NCBI GenBank assembly: GCA_001312505.1
Contig: BBDW01000004.1
Location: 162,920 to 226,919, forward strand
DNA length: 64,000 nt
Origin: Mediterraneibacter faecis JCM 15917
GTDB taxonomy: Bacteria > Bacillota > Clostridia > Lachnospirales > Lachnospiraceae
Reading direction: 5' to 3'
Of the stretch, positions 1 through 8,936 are shown in pieces. The first letter of the stretch is position 1. The number at the start of each line of letters is the position of its first letter. Both the position numbers and the translations under genes were made by a program. The notes under the pieces are model-generated. The model had not been told where the DNA came from, searched no databases, and was given only the letters and a program-made list of their open reading frames with translations.

Positions 1-2
1 GT

Positions 3-1400
3 ACTGCGATCACAGAAGAGAAAGAGTTCCGTGATATTTATGGAATGGACGTTGTTGAAATTCCGACAAACAAGCCGGTACAGAGAGTGGATCTAGAGGA
101 TGCTGTTTATAAGACAAAGAAAGAAAAATACGAAGCAGTTGTAGAAGCTGTTAAAGAAGCGCATGCAACAGGACAGCCGGTGCTGGTAGGTACAATTACA
201 ATTGAAGTATCCGAACTTCTCAGTAAGATGCTGAAGAAAGAGGGAATCAAGCATAATGTACTGAATGCAAAATATCATGAGCAGGAGGCTGCAATCGTAG
301 CTGATGCCGGACTTCATGGAGCGGTAACGATCGCAACCAATATGGCTGGCCGTGGTACTGATATCAAGCTGGATGATGATGCGCGTGCGGCAGGCGGTCT
401 GAAAATTATCGGTACAGAGAGACATGAATCTCGTCGTATTGACAATCAGCTGCGTGGACGTTCCGGACGTCAGGGAGATCCAGGAGAGTCCAGATTCTAC
501 ATTTCTCTGGAAGATGATCTGATGCGACTGTTCGGTTCAGAAAGACTGATGGGAATTTTCAATACACTTGGTGTAGAAGACGGTGAGCAGATTGAACATA
601 AGATGCTTTCAAGTGCAATTGAGAAAGCACAGAAGAAGATTGAGAGCAATAACTTTGGTATTCGTAAGAATCTGTTGGAGTACGATCAGGTAATGAACGA
701 GCAGAGAGAGATTATTTACGAAGAGAGACGCCGTGTTCTTGATGGAGAAAGCATGCGTGATACAATCTACAGCATGATTACAGAATATGTGGAAAATATG
801 ACAGATCGTTTCGCTTCTACAGAGGCAGATCCGGAAGAGTGGGATATCAAAGGATTGGATGTGAATCTTCACAATGTGATTCCACAGCTTCAGCTCCCAT
901 CTGAGAAGGAATGCCAGAGTATGAGTCAGAAGGAGTTAAAGCATCTTCTGAAAGAACGTGGAGTGAAGGCTTATGAGAACAAAGAAGCAGAGTTCCCGGA
1001 GGCAGAGCAGCTTCGAGAAGTTGAGCGTGTTGTACTTCTGAAAGTGATTGATGCAAGATGGATGGATCATATCGATGATATGGATCAGCTGCGTCAGGGA
1101 ATCGGTCTTCAGGCTTATGGGCAGAGAGATCCACTGGTAGAGTACAAGATGACAGGATATGAGATGTTCGGTGAAATGACAAATGCAATCGCTGAGAACA
1201 CGATCCGTACATTATTCCACATTAAGGTTGAGCAGAAAGTGGAGAGAGAAGAGGTTGCAAAAGTAACTGGAACAAACAAAGATGACAGCGCAGTCCGTGC
1301 ACCGAAAAAGCGCGAGGAGAAGAAGATTTATCCAAACGATCCATGCCCATGCGGAAGTGGAAAGAAGTACAAACAATGCTGTGGAAGAAAAAACAAATAA
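3..1400 (+). CDS. secA: SecA preprotein translocase ATPase, C-terminal part
   Basis: Motor ATPase that pushes secretory proteins through SecYEG at the inner face of the membrane. The reading frame is already open at base 3, so the gene is cut by the window edge; about 465 C-terminal residues remain. Visible are the second helicase domain with [10 protein letters not shown] and [11 protein letters not shown] motifs (about fragment residues 111-160), the helical scaffold/wing region, and the C-terminal zinc-binding [14 protein letters not shown] motif that docks on SecB or membranes. prfB follows after about 50 bases, a common secA-prfB arrangement in Firmicutes. The N-terminal nucleotide-binding part lies outside the window. 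Confidence 0.97.
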   Translation, partial: TAITEEKEFRDIYGMDVVEIPTNKPVQRVDLEDAVYKTKKEKYEAVVEAVKEAHATGQPVLVGTITIEVSELLSKMLKKEGIKHNVLNAKYHEQEAAIVADAGLHGAVTIATNMAGRGTDIKLDDDARAAGGLKIIGTERHESRRIDNQLRGRSGRQGDPGESRFYISLEDDLMRLFGSERLMGIFNTLGVEDGEQIEHKMLSSAIEKAQKKIESNNFGIRKNLLEYDQVMNEQREIIYEERRRVLDGESMRDTIYSMITEYVENMTDRFASTEADPEEWDIKGLDVNLHNVIPQLQLPSEKECQSMSQKELKHLLKERGVKAYENKEAEFPEAEQLREVERVVLLKVIDARWMDHIDDMDQLRQGIGLQAYGQRDPLVEYKMTGYEMFGEMTNAIAENTIRTLFHIKVEQKVEREEVAKVTGTNKDDSAVRAPKKREEKKIYPNDPCPCGSGKKYKQCCGRKNK

Positions 1401-1450
1401 GCTGAACAGTTACAATAATTTAAAGTATATATATGAAAGAGGTGATTAAG

Positions 1451-2582
1451 GTGGTTTTACTGGATGAACTGAAGTCAAGACTGACTGCATATGAAGAACC
1501 GCTGAAAGATTTGAGGGATTCACTTTGACCTCGCTTCAAAGAAGCTTAGGATCGAAGAATTAGAAAAGAGACTGGAGGAACCAGGATTCTGGGATGACCC
1601 GGAGGTTTCCCAGCATGTAATGAAAGAATTGAAAGGTCTTCAGGATTCTGTAAAAGAGATTGAAAAATTATTTACAGATTATGAAGACATGCTTCTTCTG
1701 ATTGAAATGAGTGCAGGAGAAGACGAGGAGCAGGAAGCCGCAGAAGAGATTGAAGAGGAACTTGGAACATTTGAGGAAGTCTTTGAGAAACTGCGAATCA
1801 GCACACTTCTGATCGGACCGTATGATGCAGATAATGCAATCGTGACACTTCACGCAGGTGCGGGCGGTACAGAGGCAATGGACTGGACAAGTATGCTCTA
1901 TCGTATGTACAGCCGCTGGGCTGAAAAGAGAGGATATGAAGTCGAGGTGCTGGACTATCTGGAAGGAGATGTAGCAGGTATCAAGGGAGTTACTTTTGAG
2001 GTTAAGGGAGAAAATGCTTATGGCTATCTCCGTTCCGAGAAAGGTGTACATCGTCTGGTACGTATTTCTCCATTTAATGCAAATGGAAAACGACAGACAT
2101 CATTTGCATCCTGTGATGTAATTCCGGATATTGAAGAAGATATCGATATCGAGATCAACGACGATGATATCCGTGTCGATACTTATCGTTCCAGTGGTGC
2201 CGGCGGACAGCATATCAATAAGACGTCATCTGCAATCCGAATCACACATCTTCCGACAGGAATTGTGGTTCAGTGTCAGAATGAACGTTCCCAGCACATG
2301 AATAAAGATAAGGCGATGCAGATGTTGAAATCCAAACTGTATGTACTCAAACAGCAGGAACAGGCAGAGAAGATGTCAGACATCCGCGGAGAGGTTAGAG
2401 ATATTAATTTCGGAAATCAGATCCGTTCTTATGTCATGCAGCCATATACACTTGTCAAGGATCACAGAACAAACGCAGAAATCAGCAATGTAGGTGCAGT
2501 AATGGATGGAAATATTGATCCTTTTATTAACGCATATTTGAGCATGGATGCAGAAGCACAGAAAGGAAAGAAAGCAGAATGA
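1451..2582 (+). CDS. prfB: Peptide chain release factor 2 (programmed +1 frameshift)
   Basis: RF2 recognises UAA and UGA stop codons and triggers peptide release on the ribosome. The gene is read as two pieces: 1451-1525 (25 codons from a GTG start after an AGAGGTG ribosome site), then a +1 shift over the in-frame TGA at 1526-1528, then 1527-2582. The joined product is about 376 residues, normal for the family. The SPF anticodon-like tripeptide is at about residues 206-208 and the catalytic GGQ at about 251-253. The stop overlaps the hom start (ATGA). The frameshift is the known autoregulatory device of bacterial prfB, not an error. Confidence 0.97.
1513..1529 (+). promoter_or_regulatory. prfB programmed +1 frameshift signal
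   Basis: The sequence contains an internal ribosome-binding-like GAGGG shortly before the slippery CTT codon (1523-1525), then the in-frame TGA (1526-1528) and a following C. This matches the known RF2 autoregulation site: when RF2 is scarce the ribosome pauses at UGA and slips from CUU to UUU in the +1 frame. Confidence 0.93.
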
Positions 2583-3801
2583 TAAATGTAGCAGTAATGG
2601 GATACGGTACAGTAGGATCAGGAGTTGTAGAGGTCCTCAGAACCAATGGTGAACTCATCAATGAAAGAGCTCAGGATGTGATAAATGTAAAATACGTTCT
2701 GGATCTCAGAGATTTTCCGGGTGATCCGGTAGAAGAGATTCTGACACATGATTTCGAGACAATCGTAAATGATGCAGAAGTAGACATTGTTGTTGAGACA
2801 ATGGGAGGTATAGAGCCTGCTTATACATTTGTAAAACGTTGTCTGGAAGCAGGTAAGAACGTTGCTACATCCAACAAAGCTCTGGTAGCAAAACATGGAG
2901 CAGAACTTCTTGAGATTGCTCGTGACAGAAGTATCAATTTTATGTTTGAAGCAAGTGTTGGTGGGGGGGGTATCCCAATCATTCGTGCACTGAATTCCTC
3001 TCTGACAGCAGATAGAATCGACGAAGTGACGGGAATCCTGAATGGAACAACAAACTATATGTTGACAAAGATGTTCTTTGAGAGTGCTGATTATGATGAG
3101 GTGCTCAAAGAGGCGCAGGAGAAAGGATACGCGGAGCGTAATCCGGAAGCAGATGTCGAGGGACATGATGCGTGTAGAAAGATTGCGATTCTGACATCTC
3201 TGATCGCAGGACAACATGTGGATTTTGAGACAATCCATACAGAAGGAATCACAAAGATCACAACAGAAGATATGAAGTATGCCAAGACGATGGATATGGC
3301 AATCAAGCTGCTTGCATCCAGTAAAAGAGAAGGGGGGGAATCTTTCTCTGCAATCGTTGCACCGATGCTTCTTTCCAAGAATCATCCGCTGTGTAATGTG
3401 AATGATGTATTTAATGCAATTTTTGTTCGTGGAAATATGCTTGGTGATGCAATGTTCTACGGAAGTGGAGCGGGTAAGCTTCCGACAGCAAGTGCTGTAG
3501 TTGCAGATGTTGTAGATGCTGCAAAGCACCTTCACAGAACTGTTGTAACAAGATGGGAGAGTAACACACTCGAACTTGTTCCGAATGCGGATGCGAAGAG
3601 AAGATTCTTCGTCAGAATTCATGGAGAAGAATCTGTACTCAAATCCCGTGTGGACGAAGTGTTCGGACAAGTTGAATTTGTCAAAGCAGATGATGTCGAG
3701 GGAGAATTCGCTGTTATCACAGGCGAGATGACCGAGGCGGAGTATGCACAGAAGCAGAAGAGATGCCGGAAGTTGTGAAGATGATCCGTATGGCAGATTA
3801 A
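2579..3801 (+). CDS. hom: Homoserine dehydrogenase
   Basis: NAD(P)-dependent reduction of aspartate semialdehyde to homoserine, the branch to threonine and methionine. The N-terminal Rossmann GYGTVGSG motif (about residues 8-15), the homoserine-binding core and a C-terminal ACT-like region are visible. The start overlaps the prfB stop. Read as written, the frame ends at 3778 with an odd tail; adding one G to the single G at 3754 restores a tail ending MIRMAD with stop at 3799-3801, about 407 residues. Two G-runs (G8 at 2963-2970, G7 at 3332-3338) each add one Gly compared with the usual VGGGIP and REGES contexts. These look like sequence errors. Confidence 0.93.
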
Positions 3802-3840
3802 TTTGTATTTGCTTCATTGGATTCTGAAAGTATAGTAGAA

Positions 3841-3883
3841 AGAGCCAGAGCAGGTACCACATATGGTAACTGTCCTGGCTCTT
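3841..3883. terminator. Hairpin between hom and CYTH gene
   Basis: AGAGCCAG..CAG pairs with CTG..CTGGCTCT around a 16-base loop, between two convergent genes. The T tail is weak on both sides, so this is a likely but not certain bidirectional terminator. Confidence 0.55.
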
Positions 3884-3886
3884 GTG

Positions 3887-4375
3887 TTACATACGGCTCA
3901 GTGTATTGTTATGGTACGCAGAACTAAAGGTAACGTCCTCTCCCAGCCATTGAGGTGCGGGATAGGTGTTAGCTGTTTCTTCGTCCGGGAATTCGATTTC
4001 GGCGAGAATCAGTGGAGCAAGGTCATCATGGAAGATATCTAATTCAAGAAAAAGCGGAGTGGAACAGAAGTCTGCGTTTTCCGGGCAGACACAACTCATA
4101 GGAATGACATAGCGTGTTTTATGAATGATGCGTCCGTCGACTTTTTCTTTTAGATGCTTATAACTTTCTTTGGTAAGAGGAAGGTTATATTCTTCACGGG
4201 CCATAAGCCCCCCCTTGGATTTGTAGGTGAGAACATAATCGTCATCCTCTCTGCGTATCCTTACGACAGGAGCAGTGCATAAGTAGCCTTGTTCCAGCTC
4301 TTTGTGTGGATAATCGAAAGGAGAAAATGGCAGTTCTTCAAGCTTTTGTATTAAAAATTTGCGTTCTATTTCCAT
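3887..4375 (-). CDS. CYTH domain protein (triphosphate tunnel family)
   Basis: A 162-residue single-domain protein beginning MEIERKFL, the signature of the CYTH superfamily (adenylate cyclase CyaB, thiamine triphosphatase, inorganic triphosphatases). The alternating charged strands (RIRREDDDYVLTYK, GRIIHKTRYVIP, FLELDIFHDD, LAEIEFPDEE) supply the basic and acidic residues that line the metal-triphosphate tunnel. I start at 4375 rather than the longer upstream frame because AGGAGG precedes this ATG and the family always begins here. C7 at 4208-4214 adds a Gly in the KGLM segment. The precise substrate cannot be told; inorganic triphosphatase is a reasonable guess. Confidence 0.88.
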   Translation of the reverse strand: MEIERKFLIQKLEELPFSPFDYPHKELEQGYLCTAPVVRIRREDDDYVLTYKSKGGLMAREEYNLPLTKESYKHLKEKVDGRIIHKTRYVIPMSCVCPENADFCSTPLFLELDIFHDDLAPLILAEIEFPDEETANTYPAPQWLGEDVTFSSAYHNNTLSRM

Positions 4376-4406
4376 AACTAAATATTCCTCCTGGTGTTGA
4401 TTAGTT

Positions 4407-4435
4407 ATACTATAATAATATGAAGTGAGTGTCAA
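4407..4435 (-). promoter_or_regulatory. Promoter of the CYTH gene
   Basis: On the minus strand TTGACA (4435-4430), a 17-base spacer and TAGTAT (4412-4407) lie just upstream of the CYTH ribosome site. AGTGAGTG (4424-4431) and CACTCACT (4449-4456) form an inverted repeat over the -35 region that could be an operator. Confidence 0.6.
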
Positions 4436-4566
4436 AAGTAAATTTTGCCACTCACTGATGTAACCTGATTGCTCCATTGCTATGCAATTCCCACAATCCT
4501 CGAATACCTCAAACTTCCATAAAATGGCGTGTTCACACCATTTTTATTCCGTTTTCGGTGTTCGGC

Positions 4567-4627
4567 GTGTCAATAAGTATAAATTGCTTATTTGTGCGAG
4601 CACAAACGCAATTTATACTTTTGACAC
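4567..4627. repeat. 61-base near-perfect palindrome
   Basis: Outer arms GTGTCAA / TTGACAC, middle arms AAGTATAAATTGC / GCAATTTATACTT and inner arms TTTGTGC / GCACAAA around a GA centre form one long hairpin in the intergenic space between the CYTH and DJ-1 genes. The right end reads TTGACAC and resembles the CYTH promoter in inverted orientation. No T tail follows, so a simple terminator is unlikely. No second copy was noticed in the window. Confidence 0.75.
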
Positions 4628-4757
4628 TTACATCATAATACGTGAAATATAAAAAGGCAATGGTGAGATGAGTACTATCTTGACTTGACGAACGACTTAT
4701 CCACGCAGTAAAATGAAATCATTGTTGAGATATCATCGGAAAGCGAGGAAGTATTGG

Positions 4758-5312
4758 ATGAAGAAAGTAGTTGTATTTTTAGCAGACGGTTTTGAAGAAG
4801 TAGAAGGTTTAACTGTAGTGGATCTTTTGAGAAGAGCAGGAGCGGTTGTAGAGACAGTTTCTGTTATGGGAAAACTGCAGATTGACGGAGCACATGGAAT
4901 ACAGGTGGAAGCGGATGAATTGTTTGAGAAAGCATTTTTTGATGACGCAGAACTTCTTGTACTTCCGGGAGGTATGCCGGGAACACTGCATCTAAAAGAG
5001 CATAAAGGTTTGGCAGACTTACTTTGCAAGTTCAATGAAAAGGGAAAGAGAATCGCAGCAATCTGTGCAGCTCCGACAGTATTCGGAGCACTTGGATTGT
5101 TGAAAGAGAAAGCAGCATGCTGTTATCCGGGGGGGATGGAAGAACAGCTGAATTGTAAAGAAGCAAAGTTCTGTTCCTTTGTCACAGATGGAAATATCAC
5201 AACAAGCCGTAGTGTGGGAACAGCGATACCATTCGCACTGGAACTGATCCGTCAGCTTTTTGGCAATGAAAAAGCTTCTGAAATAGCAGAATCTATTGTA
5301 TATGAGGAATAA
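4758..5312 (+). CDS. DJ-1/PfpI family protein (YajL/ThiJ-like)
   Basis: A 184-residue cytoplasmic flavodoxin-like protein of the DJ-1 superfamily. The start MKKVVVFLADGFEEVE is chosen at 4758 (GAGGAAG eight bases before it) because the family begins here; an in-frame ATG at 4713 would add 15 unrelated residues. The nucleophile elbow AAICAAPTVFG carries the reactive cysteine (about residue 105), and GFEEVE supplies the partner glutamate. Family roles range from glyoxalase/deglycase to chaperone or protease-like; the sequence alone does not decide. G7 at 5129-5135 adds a Gly in the YPGMEE segment. Confidence 0.9.
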   Translation: MKKVVVFLADGFEEVEGLTVVDLLRRAGAVVETVSVMGKLQIDGAHGIQVEADELFEKAFFDDAELLVLPGGMPGTLHLKEHKGLADLLCKFNEKGKRIAAICAAPTVFGALGLLKEKAACCYPGGMEEQLNCKEAKFCSFVTDGNITTSRSVGTAIPFALELIRQLFGNEKASEIAESIVYEE

Positions 5313-5378
5313 AATTAGAAAAAGTAGTCAGAAAAATGTAAAAAAACATGTAAAAGATATAGGAAAGTGGAAAAAACA

Positions 5379-5407
5379 CTGGAAATATGAGACTTTATAT
5401 GCTATAC
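5379..5407 (+). promoter_or_regulatory. Promoter upstream of tig
   Basis: TGGAAA, 17-base spacer, TATACT, about 85 bases before the trigger factor start. Four of six bases match the -35 consensus and five of six the -10. Confidence 0.55.
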
Positions 5408-5492
5408 TGTTTCAATGACTGCGAATGTATACTTTTAAGAAATTAATTCGTTCGATAAGTAAAGAATTTGCTTATAAACAAGGAGGAAGAAA

Positions 5493-6782
5493 ATGAGTTT
5501 ACAGGTAGAAAAATTAGAGCATAATATGGCAAAGCTGACAATCGAAGTTTCAGCTGAAGAAGTAGAGAAGGCACTGCAGGCAGCTTACTTAAAAGAGCGC
5601 AGCAAAATCAGCCTTCCAGGATTCCGTAAAGGAAAAGTTCCGCGTCAGATGATCGAGAAGATGTACGGACCGGAAGTATTTTATGATGAGGCAGCAAACC
5701 GCATGATCTCTGAGGCATATGCAAAAGCATATGATGAGAGTGAACTTGAGATTGCTTCCCAGCCGACAATTGATATCGTTCAGCTTGAGAAGGGAAAATC
5801 ATTCATCTTCACAGCAGAAGTTGCAGTTAAACCGGAAGTTAAACTTGGAGAGTACAAAGGACTTAAAGTTGACAAATACTCTACAAGAGTAACACAGAAG
5901 GAAGTTGACGAGGAAATTGAGAAAGTTCGTGAGCAGCATGCAAGAATCGTTGAGGTTACAGACAGAGCTGTAGCAGATAAAGATGATGTTACACTTGATT
6001 TTGAAGGATTTGTTGATGGTGTTGCATTCGAAGGTGGAAAAGGTGAGAACTATCCACTGACAATCGGATCTGGTTCTTTCATTCCGGGATTCGAGGAGCA
6101 GCTGATCGGAGCTGAGATTGACAAAGAAGTAGAAGTTAAGGTTACATTCCCAGAAGATTATCATTCAGAAGATCTGAAGGGTAAAGAAGCTGTATTCAAA
6201 TGCACAGTACATGCAATCAGAGCAAAAGAGCTTCCGGAAGTAGATGACGAGTTCGCATCTGACGTTTCCGAGAAGGCTGAGACACTTGATGCTTACAGAG
6301 CAGAAGTAAAGGCTCAGATTAAAGAGCGTAAAGAGAACGAAGGAAAGGCTAAGAAAGAAGATCAGGCTGTAGAGCAGGCAGTTGCTAATGCAGAGATCGA
6401 TCTTCCGGAACCAATGGTTGACCTTCAGGCTAAGCAGATGGCGGATGATTTTGCACGCCGCATTATGCAGCAGGGACTCAGCGTAGAGCAGTACTTCCAG
6501 TTCACAGGTCTCTCAGAAGAGAAGATGATGGAAGAGCTTAAGCCACAGGCTGAGAAGAGAATCAGAACAAGACTTGTTCTTGAAGCAATCGTAGCAGCAG
6601 AGAATATTGAAGTATCTGATGAGCGTCTTGATGAAGAGTTAGCTAAGATGGCTGAGTCTTACAAGATGGAAGTTGAGAAGCTGAAAGAGTTCATGGGTGA
6701 GAACGAGAAGAAGCAGATGAAAGAGGATATTGCAGTACAGGATGCAGTTACTCTGATCGTTGATGCATCTGTAGAAGGCTAA
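5493..6782 (+). CDS. tig: Trigger factor, ribosome-associated chaperone
   Basis: A 429-residue peptidyl-prolyl isomerase/chaperone that sits at the ribosome exit tunnel. The N-terminal domain contains the ribosome-docking loop GFRKGKVPR (about residues 44-52). The FKBP-type isomerase domain (about 150-240) includes VTLDFEGFVDG and FIPGFEEQLIG, and a long helical C-terminal arm follows. AGGAGG precedes the ATG. A terminator follows, and clpP, clpX and lon lie downstream, the usual proteostasis cluster of Clostridia. Confidence 0.97.
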   Translation: MSLQVEKLEHNMAKLTIEVSAEEVEKALQAAYLKERSKISLPGFRKGKVPRQMIEKMYGPEVFYDEAANRMISEAYAKAYDESELEIASQPTIDIVQLEKGKSFIFTAEVAVKPEVKLGEYKGLKVDKYSTRVTQKEVDEEIEKVREQHARIVEVTDRAVADKDDVTLDFEGFVDGVAFEGGKGENYPLTIGSGSFIPGFEEQLIGAEIDKEVEVKVTFPEDYHSEDLKGKEAVFKCTVHAIRAKELPEVDDEFASDVSEKAETLDAYRAEVKAQIKERKENEGKAKKEDQAVEQAVANAEIDLPEPMVDLQAKQMADDFARRIMQQGLSVEQYFQFTGLSEEKMMEELKPQAEKRIRTRLVLEAIVAAENIEVSDERLDEELAKMAESYKMEVEKLKEFMGENEKKQMKEDIAVQDAVTLIVDASVEG

Positions 6783-6803
6783 TCATTTATTAGATTTCTT
6801 GAG

Positions 6804-6840
6804 AGGGTGCGCCTGTATATCAGGTGTGCCTTTTCTCTTT
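6804..6840 (+). terminator. Terminator after tig
   Basis: GGTGCGCCTG (6806-6815) pairs, with some G-T pairs, to CAGGTGTGCC (6821-6830) over a TATAT loop, followed by TTTTCTCTTT. Confidence 0.8.
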
Positions 6841-6958
6841 CTATAAGAAGTGAGAGGATGAGGACTGATCCGGGAGTAAGGATCAGAACAATAATTATGT
6901 GTTGCTGGCAATAACTATTGCAAATAGCGACAATCATATAGAAAAGGAAGGATAGCAT

Positions 6959-7540
6959 ATGAGTTTAGTACCTTATGTCATTGAGCAGACAAGCCGCGGA
7001 GAGCGTTCCTATGATATTTATTCAAGACTTTTAAAGGAGCGTATCATTTTCCTCGGAGAAGAAGTAAATGATGTGTCAGCAAGCGTGATCGTTGCACAGC
7101 TTCTGTTCTTGGAGGCAGACGATCCGGATAAGGATATCCAGCTGTATATTAACAGCCCGGGAGGATCTGTAACAGCAGGTCTGGCAATCTACGATACAAT
7201 GCAGTACATCAAGTGTGATGTTTCAACAGTATGTATCGGTATGGCAGCCAGCATGGGCGCATTCCTGCTTTCTGGTGGAAAGAAAGGAAAGAGATTTGCC
7301 CTTCCGAACGCTGAAATCATGATTCATCAGCCATCCGGTGGTGCACAGGGACAGGCAACAGAGATTCAGATTGCAGCAGAACATATTCTTCGTACAAAGA
7401 AGAAATTGAATGAGATCCTGGCAGCAAATACAGGAAAGCCGCTGGAAGTGATCCAGCAGGATACAGAGCGTGACAATTTCATGTCTGCAGAAGAGGCGAA
7501 AGAGTACGGTCTGATCGACGAAGTAATAGTAAACCATTAA
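6959..7540 (+). CDS. clpP: ATP-dependent Clp protease proteolytic subunit
   Basis: The 193-residue serine protease subunit forms the two-ring barrel that ClpX feeds with unfolded protein. The catalytic triad falls at exactly the usual positions: Ser98 in AASMGAF, His123 in MIHQPSGG and Asp172 in RDNFM. The N-terminal axial-loop sequence [21 protein letters not shown] is typical. AGGAAGGA precedes the ATG. clpX begins 22 bases after the stop, so the two are co-transcribed. A small CTGATCC/GGATCAG hairpin lies upstream at about 6867-6888. Confidence 0.98.
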   Translation: MSLVPYVIEQTSRGERSYDIYSRLLKERIIFLGEEVNDVSASVIVAQLLFLEADDPDKDIQLYINSPGGSVTAGLAIYDTMQYIKCDVSTVCIGMAASMGAFLLSGGKKGKRFALPNAEIMIHQPSGGAQGQATEIQIAAEHILRTKKKLNEILAANTGKPLEVIQQDTERDNFMSAEEAKEYGLIDEVIVNH

Positions 7541-7562
7541 TTGGTTATTGAGGTGACAGAAT

Positions 7563-8834
7563 ATGGCAGGAAAAAAGACTGAGGATATCGTAAGATGCTC
7601 GTTTTGTAATAAGACACAGTCCCAGGTTCGTAAGATGATCGCAGGACCGAACGGAACCTATATCTGTGATGACTGTGTTGCTATTTGTACCGAGATTATT
7701 GAGGAAGAATTAGATTTTAATGACAGAGCTGCACTTGACGATATTAATCTCCTGACACCGGAAGAGATGAAAGCTTTTCTGGACGAATATGTGATTGGAC
7801 AGGATGAGGCGAAGAAAGTTCTTTCTGTTGCAGTTTACAATCATTATAAGAGAATTCTGGCAGAACAGGATCTTGGAGTAGAACTTCAGAAGAGTAATAT
7901 CCTGATGCTTGGACCAACAGGATGTGGTAAGACACTTCTGGCACAGACACTTGCGAAAGTCCTGAATGTTCCATTTGCAATCGCAGATGCTACAGCACTG
8001 ACAGAGGCAGGATATGTAGGAGAGGACGTTGAAAATATTCTCCTTAAGGTGATTCAGGCAGCAGACGGAGACATCGAGCGTGCAGAACACGGAATCATTT
8101 ACATTGATGAGATTGATAAGATCACAAGAAAATCAGAAAATCCATCCATTACACGAGATGTTTCCGGAGAAGGTGTTCAGCAGGCACTTTTGAAAATCAT
8201 CGAAGGAACAGTTGCGTCTGTTCCACCGCAGGGCGGAAGAAAGCATCCACATCAGGAGTTGATCCAGATTGATACAACGAACATCTTGTTTATCTGTGGT
8301 GGTGCTTTTGAAGGAATCGATAAGATCATTGAGACAAGAATCGATAGAAAATCAATCGGATTCAATGCAGAGATCGCATCAAAACATGAGTACGATATGG
8401 ATGTACTTCTTCAGGAAGCGCTTCCACAGGATCTTGTAAAGTTTGGTTTGATCCCTGAGCTGGTCGGAAGACTTCCGGTGACAGTATCATTGGATCTTCT
8501 GGATAAGGATGCATTGATACGCATTCTTACAGAGCCAAAAAGTGCGATCGTAAAACAGTATCAGAAGCTTCTGGAGTTGGATGGCGTGAAGCTTGAATTT
8601 GATAAAGATGCTCTGTTAGAAATAGCAGAGACAACATTGAAGCGTAAGACAGGTGCGAGAGGTCTCCGTGCAATCATGGAGAATATCATGATGGATACGA
8701 TGTTTACAGTACCGTCAGATAAGACAATCAAGGAATGCCGCATTACGAAGGAAGCGGTTCTTGGAGTGGAAGAACCGAAGTATACTCGTGATAGTGAGGA
8801 AAGAAAATCATTCCTGACATCTGAGAGCAAATAG
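7563..8834 (+). CDS. clpX: ATP-dependent Clp protease ATP-binding subunit ClpX
   Basis: A 423-residue AAA+ unfoldase that delivers substrates to ClpP. The N-terminal zinc-binding domain has Cys12, Cys15, Cys35 and Cys38. Walker A GPTGCGKT is at about residues 117-124, Walker [11 protein letters not shown] near 180, and the IGF-type ClpP-contact loop is represented by KSIGFNAE. Sensor 2 (GARGLRAI) is near the C-terminus. Length is normal and no indel is evident. It sits directly behind clpP, and a terminator separates it from lon. Confidence 0.98.
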   Translation: MAGKKTEDIVRCSFCNKTQSQVRKMIAGPNGTYICDDCVAICTEIIEEELDFNDRAALDDINLLTPEEMKAFLDEYVIGQDEAKKVLSVAVYNHYKRILAEQDLGVELQKSNILMLGPTGCGKTLLAQTLAKVLNVPFAIADATALTEAGYVGEDVENILLKVIQAADGDIERAEHGIIYIDEIDKITRKSENPSITRDVSGEGVQQALLKIIEGTVASVPPQGGRKHPHQELIQIDTTNILFICGGAFEGIDKIIETRIDRKSIGFNAEIASKHEYDMDVLLQEALPQDLVKFGLIPELVGRLPVTVSLDLLDKDALIRILTEPKSAIVKQYQKLLELDGVKLEFDKDALLEIAETTLKRKTGARGLRAIMENIMMDTMFTVPSDKTIKECRITKEAVLGVEEPKYTRDSEERKSFLTSESK

Positions 8835-8880
8835 TAACTGGATACAGGAATCCTGCAAACAGTTGCGGAGTATAAAACGA

Positions 8881-8918
8881 GGCGGGAGTGATGGGAGTAC
8901 CATCCTACCCGCCTTTTC
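8881..8918 (+). terminator. Terminator between clpX and lon
   Basis: GGCGGG..GATGG pairs with CCATC..CCCGCC around a short loop, followed by TTTTCT; it ends 19 bases before the lon start. Confidence 0.8.
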
Positions 8919-8936
8919 TAACGAGGAGGAATTGAA

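Noticed and set aside
2618..3862. A 414-codon open frame on the minus strand inside hom
   Set aside because: Antisense shadow with cysteine-rich, low-complexity translation and no plausible start signal.
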